A stretch of DNA of 20,279 nucleotides, taken from contig DBME01000342.1 of assembly GCA_002298155.1 (NCBI GenBank), forward strand, positions 1 through 20,279. Direction: 5' to 3'. The DNA is from Holophagaceae bacterium UBA706 (GTDB lineage Bacteria > Acidobacteriota > Holophagae > Holophagales > Holophagaceae). Each line of letters begins with the position of its first letter. Positions within the stretch are counted from its first letter, which is position 1. Shown here piece by piece: positions 7,483 through 13,664 of the stretch. A program made the translations under genes and the position numbers. The notes under the pieces were generated by a model. That model saw only the letters and a program-made list of their open reading frames with translations. It was not told where the DNA came from and did not search any database.

Positions 7483-7863
7483 TCACTTGGCAGCCTTCAC
7501 CATCGCCTTCAAGGACTCGAAAGCAGGTCCCTGCCCCCAGGAAATCCGGCCGGTTCCCTTGTGAAGACGGATCGGGTCCTTGTCGGCCTTGCCTGCAATA
7601 CCAACGCGAGGAGTTGCTGTCCAGTATTCCCCCTCGTCGACGAGCTCGCCCGGAAATCCACAGCCACTGATGTTGTGGAGAAAATAGAACCGCATGATCT
7701 TCTCGGCCATTGCCTTCGGCATCGCCGGTGAAGGCCTGATCGCCAGGATCTCCTTCGCATCCTTCAGCATCCCGGCCCGGGCGGGATCTTCTTGGCAGCT
7801 CGTGGCCATCGAGAAGGAGACCAGAGCCGCGGAAAGCAGGAGGGCCGATCTGGCAGAACTCAT
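7483..7863 (-). CDS. Small secreted protein or lipoprotein of unknown function
   Basis: This encodes 126 residues. The start at 7863 is chosen because AAGGAGA lies directly upstream and an N-terminal signal follows (MSSARSALLLSAALVSFSMA). The open frame extends further upstream but without a ribosome site. A cysteine at about residue 25 (ATSC) could be a lipidation site, although the position -3 Ala is not ideal for a lipobox; cleavage by ordinary signal peptidase is the alternative. The mature domain has a helix (KAMAEKIMRFYFLHNIS) and a GCGFPGELVDEGEYW segment, then a Gly/Lys-rich strand region. I do not recognise the family. It is the first gene of a minus-strand group and is divergent from the aspartic peptidase. 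Confidence 0.75.
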   Translation of the reverse strand: MSSARSALLLSAALVSFSMATSCQEDPARAGMLKDAKEILAIRPSPAMPKAMAEKIMRFYFLHNISGCGFPGELVDEGEYWTATPRVGIAGKADKDPIRLHKGTGRISWGQGPAFESLKAMVKAAK

Positions 7864-8201
7864 CGTGCCGGTCTCCTTAAGGATAGTGGCGCAGCAATGA
7901 AGCAGGCCTTCGATCCGGTTCGGGCGGGTGGAGTCGGGATGATACCAATATATCGTTCGACACGGCTCAGGGCCAACAAGTTGAAGGCACGAGGGTGCTT
8001 CAGTGCCCAGGGAAGCCAAGCCATCGTGTTCCTGGACGGTCCGAAGACCGGAGGGCCTTATGGGCACATGGCAGGCGCGGAGGGACGTCCGGAACTCCGC
8101 AAGGTCCTGTTCCCTATCGCAGTGGGAAAAAACCAGACGGCTACCCAGATCCGAATTGTAGAATTCCCCGCACGACCCGATCCTATCGCCGGAGATGCCC
8201 G
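7864..8201. other. Divergent intergenic region
   Basis: This stretch separates the minus-strand secreted/lipoprotein gene from the plus-strand aspartic peptidase. Open frames run into it from both sides, but ribosome sites and signal peptides place the true starts at its edges. It should hold promoters for both genes. Only one candidate, at 7939-7947, could be drawn with any confidence. Confidence 0.5.
7939..7947 (-). promoter_or_regulatory. Candidate extended -10 promoter element
   Basis: On the minus strand the sequence reads TGGTATCAT, an extended -10 (TGn) followed by TATCAT, which matches the consensus at five of six positions. It lies about 75 bases before the start of the 126-residue gene. 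No good -35 hexamer is seen, which extended -10 promoters can tolerate. Confidence 0.35.
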
Positions 8202-9092
8202 ATGAAATTCCTGCGCCTTCCAGTCCTGGCCGTCATGGCCTCCATCCTGCCCGCCGCCATGGCCCAGCCGGCGACCGCCGCACCCGAGGCGGTGATCCCG
8301 ATGAAGCCGTGGCGCACGCGCTGGGCGCTGGAAGCGGAAGTCGGCGGAAAGAAGGGACTCTACCTGTTCGACACGGGGGCGGGGATCACGCTCGTATCCC
8401 CCGAGAGCGCAAAGCGGGCGGGGTGTGAGCCCTGGGGCCGCATCACCGGCTTTGACATGATGGGCACGCGGCACGACGGGCCGTATTGCGGTGATGCCAT
8501 ACCGGTCACCCTGGCCGGCACCACACTTACGCCACCGGCCCTCGGCGTGATCAAGATGGCAGAGATCAACCCCCGCGATGCGGAACTGGACGGCATCATC
8601 GGACTCGACCTGTTCGAAGGCCGAACGTTGACCTTGGATTTCGCGGCGGGAACCCTGACGCTCGAGTCGGAGGCAAGCCGGACGGCGCGGATCGCGGTCA
8701 TGCGCCCCCTGCGCATCCGCCTGAAGCGCGAGGTGAACGGTTGCGCGCTGGCGGTGATGGCAGCCGTGCCATCGAAGAAGGGCACGCTCTGGTTCGAGCT
8801 CGATTCCGGCAACGGCGGCACGGTGCTCGCGTCCAAGCCGATCGCTCAGCTGGTCGGCATGGACCCGAAGGTGGATGGCAAACAGACCGCCGATTTCGAG
8901 GTCCTGGGCGAAATCCGCGCGACCACCCCGGATGCCTTCGCCCCGGACATGACCATGGACGGGAACCTGGGTATGCCCTTCCTGCGCAACTGGGTGGTGA
9001 TGCTGGATCTGGCCAAGGGCCTTGCGTGGATCGGCAAGCCACCGGCGCCCCCCAGACCCGCCATCCCGCTGGATCAGGCGATCAAGCGCTAA
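8202..9092 (+). CDS. Exported two-lobed retropepsin-like aspartic peptidase
   Basis: This encodes 296 residues. The start is ATG at 8202 with GGAGA (8191-8195) upstream. An in-frame 69-codon extension is rejected because it is Arg/Pro-rich and hides the signal peptide. Residues 1-21 form a Sec signal ending AMA. Lobe one has the catalytic motif FDTGAG (Asp57) and the supporting strand DGIIGLDLFEG (130-140). Lobe two repeats the pattern with LDSGNG (Asp201) and DGNLGMPFLRNW (253-264). Both lobes keep Asp-Thr/Ser-Gly followed later by hydrophobic-Gly, so an intramolecular two-lobe active site is likely, unlike viral retropepsins, which are homodimers. It should act in the periplasm or outside the cell. 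It is divergent from the small secreted genes. Substrate unknown. Confidence 0.88.
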   Translation: MKFLRLPVLAVMASILPAAMAQPATAAPEAVIPMKPWRTRWALEAEVGGKKGLYLFDTGAGITLVSPESAKRAGCEPWGRITGFDMMGTRHDGPYCGDAIPVTLAGTTLTPPALGVIKMAEINPRDAELDGIIGLDLFEGRTLTLDFAAGTLTLESEASRTARIAVMRPLRIRLKREVNGCALAVMAAVPSKKGTLWFELDSGNGGTVLASKPIAQLVGMDPKVDGKQTADFEVLGEIRATTPDAFAPDMTMDGNLGMPFLRNWVVMLDLAKGLAWIGKPPAPPRPAIPLDQAIKR

Positions 9093-9293
9093 CCAGGAGG
9101 TCGGAGTTCCGTGCTTTCGTTCCCCGCCCGGGGGGCGCTCAAGGGCGCAGGGCGGCTTGACCGCGTTTGGCCCCAGACGCCTCGCGGCGGGTGCCAACGG
9201 TGGCTCTCACCAAAAATCCGTTCTACTTTTTCGTTAATTTCGCGTTTACCCCTTGACTGAATACGGAGAAAAAGCGAAATTGGTTCCGTCAAA

Positions 9294-9309
9294 GGTCGAG
9301 AGCTCGACC
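9294..9309. promoter_or_regulatory. Dyad symmetric site upstream of a small gene, possible operator
   Basis: GGTCGAG (9294-9300) and CTCGACC (9303-9309) form a perfect 7-base inverted repeat with a 2-base centre, ending 17 bases before the 63-residue gene. A TTGACT at 9253-9258 could be a -35 element, but the partner -10 is poor. A further 8-base inverted pair (AATTTCGC 9236-9243, GCGAAATT 9274-9281) lies just upstream. The symmetry would suit binding of a dimeric regulator. Confidence 0.35.
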
Positions 9310-9326
9310 GAATCTGGGGGTGCCCA

Positions 9327-9518
9327 ATGTCCAAGTCCTTTGGTTACAAGCTTCCTGGTTACTTCATGGAATACGGCCCCGTCCAGGCCGAAAGCGAAGA
9401 CGCGGCCCGCGCGGAGATCCGGAAGCGGCTGGGCATGCGACGCCTGCCCTGGGGGCTTCAGGTTTGGGACCTCAGCGCCCGGCCTCTGGCCCGGTGGAAG
9501 GTGGATGCCGCCAGCTAA
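9327..9518 (+). CDS. Small protein of unknown function, 63 residues
   Basis: A compact frame encodes a folded-looking protein: an aromatic beginning (YKLPGYFMEYGPVQAESE), an Ala/Glu/Arg helix (DAARAEIRKRLGM), and a strand-like end (GLQVWDLSARPLARWKV). The ribosome site is weak (GGGGGT before ATG). A good intrinsic terminator starts nine bases after the stop, which supports this frame over two longer plus-strand frames that overlap it. It has no membrane segment. The family is not recognised. Confidence 0.62.
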   Translation: MSKSFGYKLPGYFMEYGPVQAESEDAARAEIRKRLGMRRLPWGLQVWDLSARPLARWKVDAAS

Positions 9519-9527
9519 AGGATTCCA

Positions 9528-9556
9528 GGGCTCCGTTCAGGAGCCCTTCCTTTCCC
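9528..9556 (+). terminator. Rho-independent terminator of the 63-residue gene
   Basis: GGGCTCC (9528-9534) and GGAGCCC (9540-9546) form a perfect 7-base-pair stem with the loop GTTCA, followed by the pyrimidine run TTCCTTTCCC. It overlaps the final codons of the convergent minus-strand gene. Confidence 0.65.
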
Positions 9557-9869
9557 TGGGTGGCTGGAGCCCGTCCCGGGCTTCGCGCAGGTAGAAGTCC
9601 ACCACCTCCGTGAATTCCCGGAGGGCCTGCACCACCTTGGGATCGGCATGGCTGAAGATGAGCCGGGTCAGGGCCTCCTGGGTCGCCGCGCTGGAACCGG
9701 GGGCCTCCGCCAGGTCCCGGAGGCTGGCCACGATGCCTTCGGCGCACCGCGCGGCTACGGGTTGGGCATCCGGGTCCAGGGCCGGGAGGCGGGACCGGAA
9801 CACCGGCATGGCCATCTCGACGGCCTTCTCAAGGCTCTGGCGAACGGTCTGTCGGGACGAATCGGTCAT
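9537..9869 (-). CDS. Small helical hypothetical protein, 110 residues
   Basis: The frame is open from a GTG at 9923. I choose ATG at 9869 (MTDSSRQTVRQSLEKAVEMA) because a helical protein begins there naturally, although the ribosome site is only an AGGG. The product is nearly all helix: 5-25, 42-53 (VAARCAEGIVAS) and 60-102 (ending VDFYLREARDG). It ends in a charged tail. It looks soluble, with no signal peptide or known motif. Its 3' end overlaps the terminator of the convergent 63-residue gene. The antisense frame is Arg/Ser-rich and rejected. Function unknown. Confidence 0.6.
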   Translation of the reverse strand: MTDSSRQTVRQSLEKAVEMAMPVFRSRLPALDPDAQPVAARCAEGIVASLRDLAEAPGSSAATQEALTRLIFSHADPKVVQALREFTEVVDFYLREARDGLQPPRERKGS

Positions 9870-10312
9870 CCGGCAAGCCCTACCCATGGACGGCAGGAGA
9901 GACTTTATCAGATTCCCCGGCACCGAAATGGGTAAAAACAGACCTTCTGAATTTCCTACAAAAGATGGGGAACCAAGCGAGCCTCCGAAACATCCTTCAT
10001 CAGCGTGAATCCTGGAAAAGCTGCTTGATCTGGAGGAATGGATGGTCTCTCCCTCGCCTTCCCCGTGCGTCCTGCACCCGAATCTGGTTCTGTATTCCGA
10101 CGAGACGATCGTCAGTCAGCGGCTCAAGCGCTGGGCCTCGCTGATTCCCGTGCGTCCCTGCGAGCGCCGTCCACCCGGTGAGCCCATCCCTCCGGGCATC
10201 CGAAGCCAGAACGCCCTTTACGAACCCATGCCAGCCCGCCACCGATAAAAAAGGTGGACTTCTCCAGCTAACCGGCGAAATTTAGGCCTGAGGAACCCCC
10301 GAGAGGGACCTG
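9870..10312. other. Sparse intergenic region before the hybrid kinase
   Basis: Apart from one doubtful 68-codon frame, nothing is recognised in this stretch. CCACC (10239-10243) and GGTGG (10253-10257) form a small hairpin with an A-rich loop but no T-tract. The kinase start is preceded only by a modest AGAGGG ribosome site. Confidence 0.5.
10042..10248 (+). CDS. Doubtful small ORF with a good ribosome site
   Basis: This 68-codon frame is preceded by GGAGG with about five bases of spacing. The product has a Pro/Ser-rich start, a middle LVLYSDETIVSQRLKRWASL that could be helical, and a Pro/Arg-rich end. Third codon positions are only moderately GC-rich compared with the neighbours. No family is recognised. 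The overlapping minus-strand frame (10000-10242) has no ribosome site. It may be real, or a decayed gene. Confidence 0.3.
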   Translation: MVSPSPSPCVLHPNLVLYSDETIVSQRLKRWASLIPVRPCERRPPGEPIPPGIRSQNALYEPMPARHR

Positions 10313-12562
10313 ATGGCCGATAAACCCCTGAGAAAGGCAGCTCCATCCGGGAAACCGGGCAGGTCGAAGGCGCCCAGGGCAAAGGCAGCGGTCGGGGGGA
10401 AGGCGGATGAGGCCCTCTGGAGGGGGACCTTCGACGCGGTTCCGGACCTGCTGGCGGTGCTCGACGAGGACCGCAAGATCGTCCGCATGAACCAGGCGCT
10501 CCTGGACCGCCTGGGACCGGAGGCGCAGGAAGCCCTGGGGCGGCCCTGCTTCGAGATCTTCCACGGCACGGACCACCCCCCGGAAAACTGCCCCCTGGAG
10601 GCCTCCTGCCGGGACGGCAGGACCCACGAGGGCGAGGTGCGCGCGGAACGCCTGGGGCTGGACCTCCAGGTGCGTGGCGCCCCCATCCGTGATGCCAAGG
10701 GCAGGATCAAGGGCAGCATCCACATGGCCCGGGACCTCACCGACCGCCGCATGCGGGAGGGCGGACTCCAGCACCTGAACCGCGTCGTGCAGGCCCTGAG
10801 CCGGAGCAGCCAGGCCATGGCCCGCGCCGGGGACGAGGCCAGCTACCTGGACGAGGTGTGCCGCATCGTGGTGGAGGACTGCGGCTGCTTCCTGGTGTGG
10901 ATCGGCTTCAAGGTCCAGGACGAGGCCCGCTCCATCCTGCCCATGGCCTGGGCGGGTTTCGAGGACGGCTACCTTTCCACCGTCCGCCTCACCTGGGCCG
11001 ACGTGGACCGCGGCCGGGGCCCCACGGGCACCGCGGCCCGCACCGGGAACGCCGTGCTCATCCGGGACATCGAGACCGATCCCAGGTTCGCGCCCTGGCG
11101 GGAGGAAGCCCGGGCCCGGGGCTACGGCTCGGTGCTGGCCCTGCCCCTCCTGGACGGTGGCGAAGCCTTCGGGGTGGTGACGGTCTATTCCGAGGGCCAC
11201 GACGCCTTCTCCGAAGCCCACGTGAGGATCCTGAAGGAGCTCGGCGACGACCTGGCCCGCGGCATCCTCACCCTGCGCCTGCGGGAATCCGAGCGCAAGG
11301 CCCAGGAGGCCCTCCGGGAAACGACCCAGACCCTCAAACGCCTCAACGACGAACTGGAGCAGCGCGTTCAGGAACGCACCGCCGACCTGGTGAAGGCGAA
11401 CCAGGCCCTAACCGAGCGGATCCTGGACCGCGACCGGGCCCTGGAGGCCCTCAAGGAGAGCGAGGAGAAGCTCAGGCACGCCCAGAAGATGGAAGCCATC
11501 GGCACCCTCGCCGGCGGCGTGGCCCACGACTTCAACAACCTCATCCAGGTCATCAACGGCTACGCGGAGATGACCCTGGACGCCATGGCGGAGGACAACC
11601 CGCAGCGGGGCTTCCTGGAGACCATCCAGCGCGCGGGGCAGAAGGGCGCGGCCCTCACCCGCCAGCTCCTGGCCTTCAGCCGAAAGCAGGTGCTCGCGCC
11701 GGAGATACTGGACCTGAACGTGCTCTTCCGGGAGATGGAGAAGTTCTTCCAGCGGGTCGTGAAGGAGGATGTCCGCCTGGTGTACGACCTGGGGGCCGAC
11801 CTGGGGCTGGTGGAGGCCGATCCCAGCCAGATGGAGCAGGTGATCATGAACCTGGTCGTCAACGCCCGGGACGCCCTGCCCCGCGGCGGCACGATCACCG
11901 TGGCCACCCGGAACCTGGGCGCCAGCGTGGCCTTCACCATCTCGGACACGGGCGCGGGCATGGAGCCCCGGGTGCTCGCGCGGATCTTCGAGCCGTTCTA
12001 CACCACCAAGGGGGTGGGACGCGGCACGGGCCTGGGCCTGAGCACGGCCCTGGGCATCGTGGAGCAGAGCGGCGGGACCCTGGAGGTCCGGAGCCGCCCC
12101 GGCGAAGGCACCACCTTCACCGTGACCCTGCCGGTGGTCTCCAGCGCCCTGGCGCAGACGCCGGAGACCGTGGAGGCCCTCCCCGCCACGGGCACGGAGA
12201 CGCTGCTGGTGGCCGAGGACGACGAAGGGGTTCGAAGCCTGACCGCCCATCACCTTACAGCCGCAGGCTACAAGGTACTGGAAGCCCCCGACGCGGCCGA
12301 GGCCCTGCGCCTCCTGGACACCCTTTCGGAACCCGTGCACCTCCTGCTCACGGACGTGGTCATGCCCGGCATGGGCGGCCGGGAACTGGCGGAGGCCGTG
12401 CGGGCCCGGGTGCCGGGCATCCGGGTGGTCTTCATGTCCGGGTACCCGGATGACGCCCTGGGCGCGCCCGAAGGAGGCTGGGCGGACAAGGTCCTCATCT
12501 CCAAGCCCTTCGACCGCAACAAGCTGCTGCGCATGGTCCGCAAGGTGCTGGACGGCGCCTAG
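10313..12562 (+). CDS. Hybrid sensor histidine kinase: PAS, GAF, HisKA, HATPase, receiver
   Basis: This encodes 749 residues with no transmembrane segment, so it is a cytoplasmic sensor. After a basic, Ala/Lys-rich start (1-30) comes a PAS domain (about 35-145) that contains three cysteines in GRPCFEIF, ENCPLE and ASCRDG. A GAF domain (about 165-320) with GPTGTAARTG follows, then a coiled coil (about 322-390). The kinase core has the phospho-acceptor His405 in AGGVAHDFNNL, an N box (NLVVNARD, 513-520), a G1 box (DTGAGM, 545-550), FEPFYTTK and GTGLGLST (571-578). A C-terminal receiver has the acidic pair near 635-637, phospho-acceptor Asp681 in LLTDVVMPG, and Lys731. The H-box form HDFNN is typical of hybrid kinases with an attached receiver. 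No partner regulator gene is adjacent. It shares its last bases with the convergent xth gene. Confidence 0.95.
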   Translation: MADKPLRKAAPSGKPGRSKAPRAKAAVGGKADEALWRGTFDAVPDLLAVLDEDRKIVRMNQALLDRLGPEAQEALGRPCFEIFHGTDHPPENCPLEASCRDGRTHEGEVRAERLGLDLQVRGAPIRDAKGRIKGSIHMARDLTDRRMREGGLQHLNRVVQALSRSSQAMARAGDEASYLDEVCRIVVEDCGCFLVWIGFKVQDEARSILPMAWAGFEDGYLSTVRLTWADVDRGRGPTGTAARTGNAVLIRDIETDPRFAPWREEARARGYGSVLALPLLDGGEAFGVVTVYSEGHDAFSEAHVRILKELGDDLARGILTLRLRESERKAQEALRETTQTLKRLNDELEQRVQERTADLVKANQALTERILDRDRALEALKESEEKLRHAQKMEAIGTLAGGVAHDFNNLIQVINGYAEMTLDAMAEDNPQRGFLETIQRAGQKGAALTRQLLAFSRKQVLAPEILDLNVLFREMEKFFQRVVKEDVRLVYDLGADLGLVEADPSQMEQVIMNLVVNARDALPRGGTITVATRNLGASVAFTISDTGAGMEPRVLARIFEPFYTTKGVGRGTGLGLSTALGIVEQSGGTLEVRSRPGEGTTFTVTLPVVSSALAQTPETVEALPATGTETLLVAEDDEGVRSLTAHHLTAAGYKVLEAPDAAEALRLLDTLSEPVHLLLTDVVMPGMGGRELAEAVRARVPGIRVVFMSGYPDDALGAPEGGWADKVLISKPFDRNKLLRMVRKVLDGA

Positions 12563-13332
12563 ATTTCGATGCTGATGGGGCAGTGATCCGAGCCCAGGAC
12601 ATCGGCGTGGATGCGCGCGTCCTTGACCTCGTCCTTCAGGGCCTTGCTCACCAGGAAGTTGTCGATGCGCCACCCCACGTTCTTCTCCCGAGCGCCGCCC
12701 CGGGCCGTCCACCACGTGTAGAGGCCGGGCACGCCGGGATTGCGTTCGCGCAGCACGTCCACCAGGCCCGCGGCGAGGTACAGGCGGAAGTCCTCGCGCT
12801 CCTCGTCGGTGAAGCCGGGGTTCATGCGGTTGTCCTTGGGGCGGGCCAGGTCGATCTCCTCGGGGGCCACGTTCATGTCGCCGGTGAGGATCACCTTTCG
12901 GCCGCGGTCGTGGCGTTCCTTCACGATGGCCGCGAGATCCCGGGCGAACTGCCGCTTGAAGCCCAGGCGCACCAGGCCCGCGGAGGCGTTGGGGAAGTAG
13001 CCGCCGATGAAGTCCAGGTCGCCCTTGGAGCTGATGATCATCCGGCCTTCCTGGTCGAAGATGCCGATGCCCAGCCCGTGGGTGTGCTGGAAGCCCAGCT
13101 CCTTTTTGGAGAGGGTGGCGGAGCCGGCGTAGCCCTTCTTGCTGGTGGAGGGGAACCAGGCCACGTCGTAGGCCGATTCCAGCTCCCGGCGCACGCCCAG
13201 GTCCACCTGGTCCCAGTCGGCGCGGATCTCCTGCAGGGAAAGGACGTCGGGATCGGTCTTCTCAAGCCAGTCCATGAAGCCCTGCTTGAGCACCGCCCGG
13301 AAGCCGTTGACGTTCCAGCTGTAGAGTCGCAT
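12559..13332 (-). CDS. xth: Exodeoxyribonuclease III / AP endonuclease
   Basis: This encodes a 257-residue base-excision repair nuclease that cuts at abasic sites and degrades 3' ends. The start at 13332 is set by the family N-terminus MRLYSWNVNGFRA and by AAGGAGCT upstream; an 18-codon extension is rejected. Expected active-site residues are visible: Asn7, Glu35 in LQEIRA, Tyr112, Asp152 and Asn154 in GDMN, Asp224 in WRIDNF, and Asp249-His250 in GSDHCPI. The length matches the family. Its start overlaps the stop of the SRPBCC-like gene by one base (TGATG), so translation is likely coupled. It is the last gene of a minus-strand operon and its TAG stop is interlocked with the stop of the convergent kinase in CTAG. 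A class symbol such as exoA is equally possible. Confidence 0.95.
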   Translation of the reverse strand: MRLYSWNVNGFRAVLKQGFMDWLEKTDPDVLSLQEIRADWDQVDLGVRRELESAYDVAWFPSTSKKGYAGSATLSKKELGFQHTHGLGIGIFDQEGRMIISSKGDLDFIGGYFPNASAGLVRLGFKRQFARDLAAIVKERHDRGRKVILTGDMNVAPEEIDLARPKDNRMNPGFTDEEREDFRLYLAAGLVDVLRERNPGVPGLYTWWTARGGAREKNVGWRIDNFLVSKALKDEVKDARIHADVLGSDHCPISIEI

Positions 13333-13661
13333 CAGAGCTCCTTGACGATTCGGTCCAGCAGGCGTTCGGTGCGCCAGCGCATCCACCCCACCGTGAGGAA
13401 GGCGCCCCAGCCCCGCAGACGCCCGTCGAGGCGGAGGTGGGTGCCTGTCTCGTGGGGTTCCGCCCGGAGGGTGCCCTCCTCCACCGCGCCCAGGGTGTGG
13501 TGGTGCCAGCGCAGGGTCAGGCCCTCGCCGGTGGGCTCCAGGGGGCGCAGGCCGCGGCAGGCCTTCAGGCAGGGCAGGCCCGCCTGGAGGCGCTCGCGCA
13601 CCAGGGCCAGGGGGGCGTCCGTGAGGATCTCCTCCTGGAAACGGAATACGGGTGTCTTCAT
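13332..13661 (-). CDS. Small SRPBCC-like (START/polyketide-cyclase fold) protein
   Basis: This encodes 109 residues, starting three bases after the metG stop and overlapping xth by one base. The layout suggests the SRPBCC fold: an opening strand VFRFQEEI, a helix DAPLALVRERLQAG, then a run of antiparallel strands (LTLRWHHHT, GTLRAEPHE, THLRLDGRLRG). It closes with a long C-terminal helix (WMRWRTERLLDRIVKEL). It is shorter than typical members (about 140), so the assignment is tentative. Such proteins bind hydrophobic ligands or nucleic-acid-related partners. Nothing in the sequence tells the ligand. Its place between metG and xth may be only an operon convenience. Confidence 0.72.
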   Translation of the reverse strand: MKTPVFRFQEEILTDAPLALVRERLQAGLPCLKACRGLRPLEPTGEGLTLRWHHHTLGAVEEGTLRAEPHETGTHLRLDGRLRGWGAFLTVGWMRWRTERLLDRIVKEL

Positions 13662-13664
13662 GGC

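Noticed and set aside
8058..9197. Minus-strand ORF of 379 codons opposite the aspartic peptidase
   Set aside because: Arg/His/Gly-rich with no recognisable pattern. The plus strand has a signal peptide and paired catalytic motifs.
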